From: Symbiodinium natans
Taxonomy: Eukaryota; Sar; Dinophyceae; Suessiales; Symbiodiniaceae
Assembly: GCA_905221605.1 (NCBI GenBank)
Contig: CAJNDS010000609.1
Span: 15,001-79,000 of the forward strand
Length of the DNA: 64,000 bases
Reading direction: 5' to 3'
The position numbers were made by a program, and so were the translations under genes. A model generated the notes under the pieces. That model ran no database searches. It was not told where the DNA came from and saw only the letters and a list, made by a program, of their open reading frames with translations. The stretch's first letter is position 1. Each line of letters starts with the position of its first letter. This document shows positions 43,279-55,178 of this stretch, piece after piece.

Positions 43279-43593
43279 CAGTTCGCCCTCTGGGAGAGAG
43301 GAGGCGGAGACTTTTTGTCTTTTTCACGCTAAGGCCTCCGAACTTCCTCTTCCAGCAGTATTGCCAGCCCAAGCCTGCCACGAGCTTCCCGGAGCGGATG
43401 CGAAGCGTTGTACTACTGTTGTACTGCTAGTTCGGATGACCATTCGCGAAGGGAAATTCCAGCGTACATTGGACAGGAGCTGCCATATGACTCGACCTGT
43501 CTGTATTCTCAAATCACGGCTACTGGTCAGCCAAGGGCACCCCGGATGCAAGAAGATGCCAGAACGAAGGGTCTCTCGCATGTCCCCCGTAAG

Positions 43594-43792
43594 GGCGCCC
43601 CAAGCTCATGCGTTGTTCCAGATGCGTTGCCTGCAATGTGATCTTCGCAATTCCAAAGCAGCCAAGATCTCCATCATTGCTGGTCCGCAAGGGATTCCTG
43701 GCATGTACTACAAGTTGCTTGGTGGGCCATATTATGCTGCTCGTAGGAATCGGCAGACACGGCTGTCAAGTCTTCTGGGGTGCTCCACCTAA
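43594..43792 (+). CDS. Candidate exon, Ala-Gly-Pro module
   Basis: The frame reads SKAAKISIIAGPQGIPGMYY and continues to TAA at 43790. Ile-x-Ile-x-Ala-x-Pro-x-Gly matches the module with one residue inserted. Confidence 0.35.
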
Positions 43793-44053
43793 GGTTCTCC
43801 CTGGCGGCACGCAACCCTCCACAGGCCCGACCCCTTCGTTCTGCCACTGTCACGGGCAACGCATGGCAACGCCAAAAACCAAGTGAAGGCCCAAGAGATA
43901 GAGATAAACTGCGCCCGGGCATGAGGCAGTTGCCCTGGTAGATGCTGGCGTGTGGACGCTGCTGTCGTACAGCCTGGTGCAAGCCTTATCTTCTTTGCCC
44001 AGTAGAGGGGGCTCTGCTTGTCTTGCTTTTGCAAGTGCATCTTGACAAAGCAC

Positions 44054-44311
44054 CCTGTGCCTCAGATCAGCGAAGAGATTGTGCTGGACCAGAACACGAC
44101 CATTCCAGGCTATGCGGTGGCACGGCCCATGGTTACGCTCTTACAGAGGGACTGGGAAGTGGTGTCCCATGTGTGTCTTGATACTGACTCTTCTGCTCAG
44201 GTGTCAGCGTCGCTGGTCATGCATCCCCGCGTTGACTGTACATTCACCACGCTGGAGGATTGTCTAGCTTCATCTGAGAAACAGGTCGCAGCCTGCACTT
44301 ATCGCGCTTAA
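44054..44311 (+). CDS. Candidate exon
   Basis: After GCCTCAG the frame reads ISEEIVLDQNTTIPGYAVAR, then DWEVVSHVCLDTDSSAQVSA and ends TAA. Strongly coding composition. Confidence 0.45.
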   Translation, partial: PVPQISEEIVLDQNTTIPGYAVARPMVTLLQRDWEVVSHVCLDTDSSAQVSASLVMHPRVDCTFTTLEDCLASSEKQVAACTYRA

Positions 44312-44801
44312 TCAGGAGCGAGCCATTGATGCAACGCTGCCGGAGACGTTCTGTGACTTCGAGCATTGGCAGTTCTATCCTCCGAGGCTCGAACTGACGT
44401 TTGAGCGATCCATTCAAATATGGACACATCTTCGGCAAAGTCAAGAAGCTCAGAGAGAGATAGTTCACGGAAGTAATGTTCAAGCAAGTGGGGCTGCCAG
44501 GGGATATCGCGACGACCGACCAAATAGCGAGCCGCCCAGACGATTGTCGGCTGTCTTCATCTGGCTAGGAAGTGGATCTGTGCAGGGCAAGAATCTGTCA
44601 GGACCGACACAGCTCATCTTCAAGATGCAGCCAGACCCTCAATGCCACAACGTGCAGCATTTGTCTCTCAGCTATTTTGCGCCAATTGCTGAGACGTGAG
44701 GCTGGGAGCACAAGTTCAAGACACGGGTGTGCTGACAGTTCGGGTGCGCTGCGGCCAATCTGCCTGCTGCATTTCTCTGCATTGTGAAATCGACACTGCA
44801 G

Positions 44802-45014
44802 ACATCTGCATCTAGCAATGTCGAAGTGCGCCAACAGGCACCCGACGGCTATGTCTTTGATGCTGAGTGCCGTCACCTGCTCAAGCGATCAGGACCAGCA
44901 TGGATCCACGACAATCTTCGGTCGCTGCCAAGGTGTGGTCACCAAACCCTCCTCGCGAATTTTCAACGACTCGGCAGTGGCTCTGGCTTTGTTAAATGCG
45001 GAGCATGGAGCTAG
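44802..45014 (+). CDS. Candidate exon with the Ala-Pro-Asp-Gly-Tyr module
   Basis: After ACTGCAG the frame reads SNVEVRQQAPDGYVFDAECR, the module plus a following Cys as at 62060 (APDGFVFAATC). Ends TAG. This near-repeat at a distance of 17 kb is good evidence for a real repetitive protein. Confidence 0.5.
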   Translation, partial: TSASSNVEVRQQAPDGYVFDAECRHLLKRSGPAWIHDNLRSLPRCGHQTLLANFQRLGSGSGFVKCGAWS

Positions 45015-45051
45015 AGCGGCTCCTATTTTCGGCATCAGCTTCGGCTAGCAG

Positions 45052-45216
45052 GTATTAGGCGTCCTGGTAGGGTGGCTTGCAGCTACCCGATCCAGAAATG
45101 AACTCTACCTGCCTTCTCACTTTGGGTTTGACGTCGATGTTGAAGCTGGTTTCACACTGAAGGCTGCAACCCTTTCCTGTGTGATACAGACTTGCCCGCC
45201 CCAAGAATCCCGCTGA
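45052..45216 (+). CDS. Candidate exon
   Basis: CTAGCAG|G border, then VLGVLVGWLAATRSRNELYL and HFGFDVDVEAGFTLKAATLS, with TGA at 45214. It lies about 40 bp after the previous exon's stop, which would imply a very short intron. Confidence 0.4.
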   Translation, partial: VLGVLVGWLAATRSRNELYLPSHFGFDVDVEAGFTLKAATLSCVIQTCPPQESR

Positions 45217-45660
45217 GAATCCCACAGAGTGCCTCCAACGAACCCTACAGGAAGAATCCTAGGGAGCCCAACCACAGGAGCCCAACCAGAGAATCCCATC
45301 GAGCATATCTGCGGCCCTAGATATCCCGACACCGCATCCCACACAGTATCCTTGGAATCCCCAGTTGTCCAATCCAAATGACCCTACTGTCAGTTGCTTC
45401 GTTTTAGGGTGTGGATGTTCGAAGGAACATCAACTATCTTGGCACTTTTTGTTATCTGCTTTTCTCAGGTTTTCTTAGCTCTTGGAGCGTCTTTCACGCA
45501 TCTCTTGGCAAAGTCATGAAAGTTTTGGGGCCCAAAACGTGAAGCGATTTCGTCGCTTGACTGGTGGCCCGAAGTCTCTGCGATCCAAAGGCGCATATTG
45601 AGGGCACTCAAGCCAGAGCAATGTTGTTCGGTAGATTTCGGTTGTGAGAGGTAGTTAGGA

Positions 45661-45948
45661 ATGCAGTTGTTTGTGTCGGCTGTTGTCGTGTCGTTGGCAT
45701 GGGGATTCTTTGTGCGGTTGTATGTCAGTGAAGGAAGTCATTTGAAGTCCTTGTACTCCCTGCGTGAATCATGCTTCAGCCGCATCTTTGCATCCGGACT
45801 TAGGTGGACGGAACGTTGCCTGCTGTGTTCCGTTCCAAGAGTTACAATTGATTTCGGCTGCCTTTCTGCCTACGCCTTGGGCCGAGGCCGAACAACGTCC
45901 CTCTTGATCCAGGACTTCCTTACACAGCACGCCTCTAGAAGGTTGTGA
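45661..45948 (+). CDS. Weak candidate frame with hydrophobic N-terminus
   Basis: An ATG-initiated frame whose first 25 residues (MQLFVSAVVVSLAWGFFVRL) resemble a signal peptide or anchor. No family, no splice support, so it is kept as tentative. Confidence 0.2.
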   Translation: MQLFVSAVVVSLAWGFFVRLYVSEGSHLKSLYSLRESCFSRIFASGLRWTERCLLCSVPRVTIDFGCLSAYALGRGRTTSLLIQDFLTQHASRRL

Positions 45949-46335
45949 GTGTACGTTGCAGAATTCTGCGGGACGCATCAGCTCGCAGCTGATTTTGCGC
46001 CTGGTGCAAGGTCCGAGGGTATGCTCAGCGATACAAGTTGGCTGCTGAGCATAAACGCTAAGTGAAGCCCGTTTCTTCCCCAGCTATGGGTCAATTGGTG
46101 CGGGAGTGCTTCGTTGGCTTCGCGTGTCTGTTGACTCAGTACCTGGCCGGATGCTGTCGACACACTGAGCTGCCTTGGTCGCGGGAATGAGGCGCAGTCA
46201 GACCAGTAACTGACGTCCTCGTTGTGCTGGGATGTTCTGGGATGTGCTGGGTAGTATCCCCTTTGCGAGGCTCGAATTACGTTCACGGCAGGTCCAGAGC
46301 CAAGTCCACTCCTATGTAGGCGCTGTGTTCCCTGT

Positions 46336-46614
46336 ATGGCTTGTAATCTAGATGCTCGGGTTTGTACGTACGTAGACCTACTGCGAGATCTTCATGAAAC
46401 CGACTTCCGTGTTGTGAAAAATGCAGTTTTTCAGAAGACACGTCGGCACACAGAGCCCACAGCTAGATTAGTCGCTGCCGTCTTGAAGGCACAAGTGTCA
46501 ACTTGCATAGGATGCAAGATCTGGCCAGACCCGCTGTTTCAACATTTGGGTGCCACAAGACATTGCAAGATCCGATTCCAGCTCGTGCACGGGGCATGCA
46601 GGGGGACAGGGTGA
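46336..46614 (+). CDS. Weak candidate frame
   Basis: 92 codons with FRVVKNAVFQKTRRHTEPTA and VSTCIGCKIWPDPLFQHLGA. Could be coding. Two overlapping frames follow at 46635-46840 and cannot be ranked. Confidence 0.25.
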   Translation: MACNLDARVCTYVDLLRDLHETDFRVVKNAVFQKTRRHTEPTARLVAAVLKAQVSTCIGCKIWPDPLFQHLGATRHCKIRFQLVHGACRGTG

Positions 46615-47059
46615 CTTTGACAAGAAGTTGAGCAATGGTGAGCAATGCTTCAAGCTTCCGCAAATTTTGTGCAGCATGTGGCTTCCGCTTCAGAATAAGG
46701 CCTGGCTCTCTTCAACACCTACCTGTCCATGGCTTGGAGAAGATGGTTGTGAGAGAAGTGAGAAGCACAGATACACTCTCATGCTTGGATGGCTCCAAGG
46801 TTTCGGCTTTCTGTGCTGCAGAATCCGCCTGTGACTCCCGTGCCGGGCTTGGGAGAAGTAAACCATGGAAGAAGCCAACTACCCAACGAAATAGTTGCCT
46901 TCGCTTGCCTTCATGCAGGAGTATAACTACTTCCTGTTGGAGTACAACGGCGAGGTTTGATGTGGCCTGCCAGGTTGTGCGCTTCTTGACGTGTCACTCT
47001 TGTGCTGCAGGCATCGCTGCCCTTCCCCGGAATAGATATTTGGGTCGGTTCCTTGATTG

Positions 47060-47261
47060 TGGGTCGCGAAGAAGCAAGTCGCCAGCCAAGACCCACGCTG
47101 AGGCGTTTGGCAACACGACCATCGTCCCTACCACCACAGCTGCATCTCGTGCAGACTACTCGACATCCAACGAGGCTTTCATGTTGTTTCCATCTTTCTC
47201 GCGCTTTGTGTTCACATTTTCGGGACAGATGCACGGCGGGAATGATGCCAAGATGTAAGAT
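47060..47261 (+). CDS. Candidate exon
   Basis: The frame reads HAEAFGNTTIVPTTTAASRA and FMLFPSFSRFVFTFSGQMHG, ending TAA at 47259. Confidence 0.35.
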
Positions 47262-47284
47262 GCATTTAGACATGGAGCCTCGAT

Positions 47285-48708
47285 GTGCTCATTGGAGTGA
47301 GTGCTGATGAGCGAGAGGGGCAGCTACTCAGCACAGTTTTGGTGAAACACGCACCCTGTGTGGCTCCGTATGAGATTGGGAAACGTTGTCCGTTTTCGGT
47401 ACTTTCCCGGTGTCCATCTACTGTCGCGACTATGTCGGAATGCAACGAATGTGGACCTGATTCTTGCACCTCGGGGGCACCATGCCGAATCAGATCGAGC
47501 GCTCCCCACCGGTCACAGCGAACATCGGTCGCTCCAGCTCACTGCAGCAAATTCCATCCTCATTTCCAGGACGGCGTGTGCTTGCGGGATCGTTGCTCCC
47601 CCTCCCCCTCCCCTCCAAGCACTGGAGAGTCGGAACTTTGCCATCCCACTATCCATCCGGGGCCTGTTGGTTGGAGGCATCCAGTACAAGGCAACGTCCG
47701 GCTTCACAGTCCACCCTTTGGTGGGGATCGACCCAGCCACCGGCAACCGAACAAGTCGGCCTGGGCTCCACGCCTCCACGCCTTCCCGCCAAGGCGAAGC
47801 AGGGGACCCAGCCGAGACGCCCAAACCCAAAGGACCTCCGAACAGCCTGCCGAAGATTGCCGAAGTCCAAGCACAATCGAAAGGTCCAGATGTGGAGATT
47901 GCAGGCGACCCGTAACTTGCCTCGTCAGCTGCCGCCGCCTGACGTGCAAGGAAGACCCTTGGTTGAACCAGCCGGCAAACTCCACCGCCTCGAGCACGCA
48001 AATGACATTCCTGACTTCGGAAATATTTTCCTTGTGGCCCAACCCTCGTGGCGTGGCCGGGCCCTCCCGTCGCTACTCGGCTCTGCCAACTTTACCTCGT
48101 CTGGCTTCTCGGAGGCGGTTTCTGGACATGCCCACCTACATGGTTCCTCGGCAAGCCTCTGACGGCTTTTGGACCCACATCCCATCGGATACGGACGTGT
48201 GCCGTGCTGCCAACTTCCCTCGCCTTCGCCCCATGTTTGGCTTCCATGGACCGGTCGTCAGAATTTTGTCCTCTTTCCTGGCTACTGCGCCGCACCAGGT
48301 GACCGGGCAACTTTTCGAACCGATCGTTTACGCGTAACGCCCCTTGGGACATGGGCTCGTCCGTCCTTGTGGCCATGGAGCTTGGCTCGGACTACTCTTT
48401 TTGATCATGGACATGACAGTTTTGGTTTCGGTCAACCAGCACTGCATGTGTCGAAACATCCACTGCCGGCATCGTTTCCCGGTGTTGAATCTGTCAAATT
48501 TCGACAGAGTACCTATCGCCCACCGAAGCACGTGTGCCACTGCCGGCGCTGTCTCCAGCGGTGCAGCGGGAAACGTACGACCGCACCTTTGGGCATTCTA
48601 GTACCCATTGATTTGTGGGACATAGCAGTTGGTTGTTTGGAGGTGACAATTCAGCTTCGCCCAGTGAACGTGGTACCAAATGGAGGTCATTTGAGGCAGG
48701 GATGTTGA
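47285..48708 (+). CDS. Exon-dense block with three overlapping long + frames
   Basis: Frames 47285-48337 (350 codons), 47358-47915 (185) and 47464-48162 (232) overlap, and 48169-48708 (179) follows. The 47358 frame has NVDLILAPRGHHAESD (Ala-Pro module) and LTAANSILISRT. The end of the 47285 frame reads ASDGFWTHIPSDTDVC. The 48169 frame has YRPPKHVCHCRRCLQRC, a Cys-x-Cys motif. I interpret this as several exons in different phases with short introns, or as a frameshifted gene. It cannot be resolved by eye. Confidence 0.35.
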
Positions 48709-48864
48709 CAGTGTGTGTTGTTTCCTGGCCATACCGCCTTGTTGGTGAGACGGCCCTGGCCTAGGGTGACAGCTCCCAGCGGCTTCCTCGTACCAACGGC
48801 TTGCATCATGACGCTGAATCTTGGAGAAGCATTTGTGTACTGCAAGCAGCTACTATAAGTACTT

Positions 48865-49214
48865 GTGAAGTGGTGCGGCGCGATTCTTATGTCAACCCCT
48901 GATGACTTGCTTTGGTCCGAGGAGGGTGCACGAGTCGGAAATGTGCCCTGTCTTGCAATTGCGCCGTGTAGCTGCGAGAGAATCCGGCATGCAGAAGCGC
49001 TGGAATGGGAGCCGTTGCCATTGAAAGGCCCAACATCTCAGCATATGCTCCGGGCCCTGAACGAGCAGGGTGCCGAGATTTGCCGAGTGAGTCGAGCTCC
49101 GTTGCTTTCCTGATATGGCAAGGCCCAGCTGTTGCTATGGGCCGAGTTCTTGCCCCTTGGCCCTTAGATGTCACAGATACATCAGGTCGAGTGTTGATTC
49201 GTGTTGTGTCTTAA
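48865..49214 (+). CDS. Candidate exon region, two competing frames
   Basis: Frame 48865-49113 reads ILMSTPDDLLWSEEGARVGN. Frame 49005-49214 reads AIERPNISAYAPGPERAGC, another Ala-Pro module with a trailing Cys. Likely two exons joined by phase change. Confidence 0.35.
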
Positions 49215-49485
49215 TGGGCATGCGTGAGGAACGTTGAAACTACAGTCCAAGGCCCTCTCACTTGGTCTGCCAGGGTGACCAAACGCCATCTAGCCGCGGC
49301 AGGCCGAGAGATGCACGGAGGTCTGTAACTACGAAACGCAGCCCTCGCATAGACTGTACATCAAGAAGTACAGTTTGATCACTTTATGCTGTCCGGAGGC
49401 TGCAGCTGACACAAGAGGGCAAGTACATGAAGAAGGGGGTGCTGTACGTGATGACGCTTCAGGTGCATTGTTTCTTACAGGGGTG

Positions 49486-49800
49486 TTTGCAATGACCTGC
49501 ACGGTGTGAAGTTCAGGTCTCCAATCCGCAGACGACTTCAGCAGTCCCTGAAGATTGGCACGTGCAATCGTACGAAGACTTGCCCCTGTCTCAGCCAGTA
49601 CATGACTGTTGCTGAGGCTCTCTGTTCTGACATCCAGCAAGGACCGTCAACAACATTATCGACGAGAGCTACATCCCCGGATTTATCATCAATACCGCTG
49701 TCCAGGAGCCGATGCGCCGAAGCACTCGAATCGAGCGCAGTCCACGAAGTGTCCCCACAAGCACGCGCCGCGCAGTTTGGCAATCGAGCGCTTTGACATT
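49486..49800 (+). CDS. Candidate exon region
   Basis: One frame reads KIGTCNRTKTCPCLSQYMTV (Cys-rich). An overlapping frame from about 49654 reads NNIIDESYIPGFIINTAVQE. The phases change within the interval. Confidence 0.3.
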
Positions 49801-49875
49801 TTTGCATCCTGCCAGTCGTTTGCCTACCTGGCCCCCGAGTCCACCAACGCCCTGATCAAGCAAAGGCCAGCCAAG

Positions 49876-49952
49876 CATTCCCAAAGTACCCCAAAGCGTC
49901 CCAAAGCGTCCCAAAGCGTCCCAAAGCACCCCAAAGCATCCCAACGCCGCAA
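49876..49952. repeat. CCCAAAGCGT-type 10-bp minisatellite
   Basis: Seven tandem units of TCCCAAAGCG with small variants. Confidence 0.85.
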
Positions 49953-50309
49953 TGGTGACGAAGCATGAGTTGCGACATAAGGTGTTTCTCAGTTGGATGA
50001 TTGACATGTGAACATGATATTTGGTGCAGTGTCCTTGCTCACTCCCCCTGCCCACTCTCCTTGCCATCCCCCCTCCCTCCCCTGGCCCGAAACGTGGGGG
50101 GCCACGCCCGCACCTAACTGTGGATGATAGGGGAGGTAGGTGAGAGCTGGGGAGTCGTTAGTGCACCTACTCCCTACAAAGTGTAAAGGGTGCAGTGGCA
50201 ATTTGGGTTTGTGGCCATCGAGTGCCACTCTCATTTTTGTTCCAATCCCCAAAACCTTGAGCTCACTGGGGCGATCACACAGAAAAGTTCCGTCAGGTTG
50301 GACTTCAAC

Positions 50310-50627
50310 ATGTCGTTCCCAGGCATTGCTGCTTCGACCTCATGGGGTTGCAGCCATTCAGTTTGCATGACCTTTTTGGGGGATTTGCTGCTTTCATGGG
50401 CCCCAAAGGCGATTGGGGACCGGATTCAGATCGTGGCCCCTGTGTCGTACATGTTCAGCGAACCTGGTGATCGCCAACAGCTCGGTATCCATGTACCTGC
50501 ATGGCCTTGTGAGCGCCATCCGGCCAGACCGTTCCTGATGAGGCCGGTGCCCCCAGTATATCTTCCTGGATGGTGCAATGACCAAAACGATACCAAGCTG
50601 CAGTACGGAGACCCAGTCAAGAATTAG
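50310..50627 (+). CDS. Candidate exon with Ala-Pro-x-x-Tyr module
   Basis: The frame reads APKAIGDRIQIVAPVSYMFS (about 50400-50459), then DRQQLGIHVPAWPCERHPAR and PPVYLPGWCNDQND, ending TAG. The module copy is clear and the composition is convincing. Confidence 0.5.
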   Translation: MSFPGIAASTSWGCSHSVCMTFLGDLLLSWAPKAIGDRIQIVAPVSYMFSEPGDRQQLGIHVPAWPCERHPARPFLMRPVPPVYLPGWCNDQNDTKLQYGDPVKN

Positions 50628-51345
50628 ACATTGACCTTTTGTTCCCCTTGAGCACAACGAGGTGTATCTAGCAATTTCACGCAGGTGCTAACACGATCAA
50701 TTGGCACCTCATGGACGAGCCGACTTCTCGGGACGGGATGCCTTAGCAGTTGGGAAACACATTGCAGCCGCCTCGCTCCGTGCAGCCATTTCCAGCGTTC
50801 TGAGCACAGACAGAGTCTTACTTATGCTTGCGGGGCACTCGCGCAGATGCTCCGCATGGCAAGTGTGGAGCCTAGCGGGTGCCAAAGTCATGACACTGTT
50901 TTTGCGAAACTGGAAAGTGGTACAAGCATCGGCATGTATGGCTGGAGTTGATGAGGTATATCCCGTGTTTGACCGTGCCTCGGACAGCAACTCGGCAGCG
51001 CCACCAAGGCTTAATAGAGCTGGAACTGCCATGTATTTCCAAGTTGCAGACGTGCAGCTTGATCGTTTAGGCCAGCGTAGACCCCCAACAGTGAGAGACC
51101 ATGCGAGCCCGCATGTGCACAAGCGACGACAGTTTCGCAAGATGTACAACAGTGTGCCCACACGTCCACTACTGGCCCGGACGAGAGCTCGGTTTTTGTT
51201 CAAAAAGCCAACAGGCTTCCAGCAAACCCGCTGTCCGCCTGGCGCATCACGTGCCTGAATCGACCTAGCCACTCTTTGCCCTGGACTTTCGAACCGTTGA
51301 CATCCTGTTTGGGGAACATACATGTATGTGTATGTATATAGGAAT

Positions 51346-51366
51346 ACACACACACACACACACACA
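51346..51366. repeat. (CA)n microsatellite
   Basis: Ten CA units. Confidence 0.9.
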
Positions 51367-51589
51367 TTTTCTGGAAATGTTATGTCTAGGGGGCCTAGGC
51401 TGGCACATCTGCCCAGGTCCGCCAAGATCCGCCAAGACGGGAGATGTGTCGTTGTTGACAGGAGGGGCCAGCCCAAAGACAGGTGGGTGCTTCCTGTTGA
51501 GTTCGCTCTCGTGTGTGCTCTCTCAACATCATCGCTGCCGGGCAGCTTGGCCGTCTTTTTTTGTTTTTTTGTCTCAGCTTGCAAATTGG

Positions 51590-51929
51590 CAGTGTGCAGC
51601 TTTGGCTTTGGAGCACGCTGAGCTTGTTCGTGTCAGGTTACCTGCCGCAGCGGGCTGGTCAATGGTACCACATGGTGGGAATCCATGCGCCTCTCGACTG
51701 CCATTACGTGTCAGGAAGTCGCTGCCTGCCAACATGCGCTTGTATACTAAAAGCAGGTCGCAGGATCAATGCCAACTTCTTTTTGCTGGGAATGCTTCTG
51801 GCGGTGATCTTGGCACGGACCGCGCCAAGTCTAGCAATGAACGGGGGCGTGCTGCACGTGGATGTCATGAGAGCTTCAGTTGCAAGTTCAGATCTAGGCG
51901 TGAGTTTCGAAGTCTTGGACAATTCATAA
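51590..51929 (+). CDS. Candidate exon with Ala-Pro module
   Basis: The frame reads QRAGQWYHMVGIHAPLDCHY then VSGSRCLPTCACI, and later NGGVLHVDVMRASVASSDLG, ending TAA. Trp-Tyr-x-x-Val-x-Ile-x-Ala-Pro with following cysteines fits the recurring module. Confidence 0.45.
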
Positions 51930-51949
51930 TGTGGTTGATTGTGTGATAC

Positions 51950-53649
51950 TGCGTGAGTAATCTCGGGTGACTCACATTTGATAGAAGGTGACTCAGCCGT
52001 TGCTGTCATTTTCCTCTTGTCTGGCTTCAGCCTGAAGTTGAGTGAGATGCAAGCAGCCGCGTTGGACTTCCGGCTGAACCTGATTACACAGATGTTTCTC
52101 GCCTGCCTCTCTCACACCAGTCATTGTTTGGCTTCACCCGAGCAGATGCAGCAGTTTTGTTTGCTTCCTGTTTATTGTTTGACCGCCAGAAGAGTGACCA
52201 AGGCTGTCCATGGGAGCGTCGCCAGGCTGTTCAAGTTGCACTCTTTGATGGGCCGAAACTCTCTGACAAGCATTCGAGGCCATCTGAGCCATCTGAGGAT
52301 ACCACTGCTGGCCTATCCGCTGGTGCAACTTGCTCACCGTAGCCAGTGGCTCGATGGACAACTGCTCGATGGTCTAATGATCACGGCTCTTCAGTAGCAA
52401 AGCAGGGCAGGTTTGGTTTCATATGTGAGGCTTAGAGCAATCCGGATGCAATCCGATATCGAGCCGAGGCTTGCTTGCCGACGACGGTGAACATGTGCAG
52501 CAGCTGCAAAAGATTGCAAGAGATGAGAATGAGACACTGGGAAGATCACAGCATATCATGAGCCAGACACATGCGGAGCCTTGCAAAGAGCTTTGCGCAG
52601 CGGAGGTGCATTCTCTTGGCCAAGTCAGCAGGACACTTGGGAGTCAAAGACAATTGGCCAGCGCGGCTGTGTGTGGCATTCCCCACCCTATTTTTGCGGG
52701 TACGGTGCTTCGTGTGCATGTGTCTTTGTACGAGTCCATCTTGCTGCAATCCAGTGCTGAGCATGAGGAGCCAACACGGCTGTTGCCCTGACCAACGCAA
52801 TCCTTGGAAACCTATTGGGCGGCTTGGATCATGCTTAGTGAATGTGGGACATACGATCTCTGTGATCTCTCTTCGAAGGCGTCTTCGTGACCCCGGCCTT
52901 GCTGCTGATCACGCTTGGCACCAGAGCATCTTGGGTGCAGTAGACGGGTAGGCCATCATCGAAGGCGTGTCACCGTGAAGTGACGTGAAGGTGCGGAAGT
53001 CAAGCCTTGCCAATTACTAAGACCAGTATTCAGCTTGGACCCGCCGTTCAGAAGCTGGGCATGAAGGCCTCGAGGCAACAAGCAGCGTAAGTGTGCCCCC
53101 AGTTTGGGCTGAGAATAGAGAGCCATGAAGAGACACCAGCCTGGCGCAGGTGCTCGTGCCGGTCGTCTTTGGCCAGTTGCTTCGACGCCCCCGCGCCTTG
53201 CGCTTTCATGCCAAGAACGGCGCTTTCTTCAAGAAGCTTTCGGCTGCGAAGCTGCAACTGCTTGCGCAGACGTGAACGGCATGGCCTGGCATTGGCTGAA
53301 ATGACCTTGCACGGCTCTGTCTCTCCATGCAACCGCGATGTCCAGCTTGCCAAGGAGTCCCTCTTGCTTCTGATTGTATGGAATGCCTTCAGCAATGCCT
53401 TCGCAGCTGGCCTTGGGTGGCCCCGCTGACATTAGCCTCATGACCAACACGCCTGTGTGCATCGGTCATGTGCTCAGCTCATTGTTTCCAGGGTCGGTGG
53501 GAAAGAGCTGGTCCTCTTGGCTGTGCTCATGCCATTGTTGCACTTCACAGCGTTGCTGGGCTTTAAGAAGACCCTGGGCGATGATTATTCAGACAGCTCA
53601 TCCAAGGCTCTGCCCCAGCCCTGAAGAATGGATAGGGACGGTGTTGCGC
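51950..53649. other. Unassigned, several weak frames
   Basis: Frames at 51978-52397, 52471-52951 and 53091-53655 on + are open but show neither module nor convincing borders. Confidence 0.35.
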
Positions 53650-53772
53650 CCCTAAGCCCCAAGCCCTAAACACTAAACCCCAAACCCTAAATCCTATAAC
53701 CACAAAACCCTAAACCATAAACCTTAAAACCCTAAAACCCTAAAACCCTAAACCCTAAACCCTAAACCCTGA
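53650..53772 (-). repeat. Degenerate interstitial telomere array
   Basis: Mixed CCCTAAG, CCCTAAAC, CCATAAAC and CCCTAAAA units, clearly older than the arrays at 36.4 and 40.7 kb. Confidence 0.9.
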
Positions 53773-54044
53773 CACCCTACACCGAAAACCTGACCACTTA
53801 CAAGCAATGGTTTTGCCTGCAAGGATCTTGACCTGGCCCCGCATTGGGATCGATCCGAAGGATGCTGTCGCGGCTTCCTATGTGGCACCGGGGACTCGAA
53901 TTTGTTGAAAAAATTGGGGCGCATCTTCAACAGACACAAGGCTGGGTTCTGGAGCAATCAGTCTTTGATTTGAGGCTTCTCAGAAAACCCTTGCCTTCGG
54001 ATTGCCGCTGATCAAGACACTATTTGAAGGCAGTTTGTGCCTCA

Positions 54045-54185
54045 GTTCCTGTGGTGGATGGTGTGTTTGCTTTGCTAGCTGCCTCTGCTTGTGCCCATTA
54101 TCCCTGGGATCCTTTGCCTGACCTTGAGGCACAGGCCTCGCCTACTTCTGTGCGCCGATCATGTTTCTCCATCCAATGCAGCTGA
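54045..54185 (+). CDS. Candidate penultimate exon
   Basis: After GCCTCAG|TT the frame reads VPVVDGVFALLAASACAHYP and WDPLPDLEAQASPTSVRR, with TGA at 54183. A GC donor at CCAAT|GCAGC (54177) is possible. Confidence 0.4.
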   Translation, partial: VPVVDGVFALLAASACAHYPWDPLPDLEAQASPTSVRRSCFSIQCS

Positions 54186-54227
54186 ACCTTGCCTAGCTGG
54201 GATCTGACCACATCTGATCGTCTTCAG

Positions 54228-54347
54228 GCCGTTGACACTGTTCCCTTCAGTCCCTCAGTCTTGGCGCCGAGGATGATCGGCGCTGCGATGCTTCCCTACT
54301 TCAAGCAGTACCTGGGCCAAGAGCAGATGCCTGACGAAAACCGCTGA
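54228..54347 (+). CDS. Probable terminal exon
   Basis: CTTCAG|G border, then AVDTVPFSPSVLAPRMIGAA and MLPYFKQYLGQEQMPDENR, with TGA at 54345. It has a clean hydrophilic C-terminus and a coding-like composition. Family not recognised. Confidence 0.45.
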   Translation, partial: AVDTVPFSPSVLAPRMIGAAMLPYFKQYLGQEQMPDENR

Positions 54348-54823
54348 GATGAGGGAAAAAAGGGTGAGCCGTTGCAATGCCCTTACTGTCCTTGTCACGC
54401 CAGTACCATGATGTGGACATATGTGGTTTTATCAGGGAGCTTCTTTTGTATGCTCTGTTCAGGTCCATCCCAGCTCTGAGCCCTGTTCGCTTCATGGTCC
54501 AAGTCCAGCGGGCAAGTCGCGTTTGAGACAGTTTGTGTGCATCGCTTTGCATGTAATTGCGTGTTTTTCACCCTGACAGTCCATCGCCAGGAATCCCCCT
54601 CGAACACCGACCATTAACCTGTTCCAAGTACGCCAGCTGGATGCCAATGGAACTTTGAAGTGCGTAGCTCACTGGGGTTATGGGTTCTCATGCATCCGTT
54701 AGTGCTGTCAGCATTTTTGTGGTGAATTCTTTTTGCGCTGTTGCAGTGCAAGGTCTTCTCGAATGATCACGGGCTACGAGATTGTTCCAGAGCTTGTCAG
54801 CCCTATGGTGATGCAGGCAGACA

Positions 54824-54868
54824 GGAAACAGAGAGACAGAGAGACAGAGAGATAGAGAGACAGAGAGA

Positions 54869-54915
<47 letters not shown>

Positions 54916-54916
54916 A
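54824..54916. repeat. (GACAGA)n/(GA)n microsatellite
   Basis: Purine-rich AGACAGAGAG tract of about 90 bp. The Leu/Ser minus frames are artefacts. Confidence 0.92.
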
Positions 54917-55126
54917 GAGTTTTTGCGTGTTTTTTGCGCTCTGGCGACTGGCAGGCCCCGGCCATTTTCCCTTGCCGCATCGACGTGAACTTGGTAACTG
55001 GCTTGCCCGGATCTGAATGTCCATTGCTGCGCCTTGAACAAGATTCTGCTCACGCCACCCTGCTGTCTTCTTTGTCACTTATTTCCCCTAGGCTACAGCT
55101 TCGCTTCCGTGTTTTTTAGATAGATA

Positions 55127-55128
<2 letters not shown>

Positions 55129-55162
<34 letters not shown>

Positions 55163-55178
55163 CTAACCCCCCCCCCCC
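55129..55178. repeat. (TA)n followed by poly-C
   Basis: About 15 TA units, then a run of 11 C. Confidence 0.9.
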
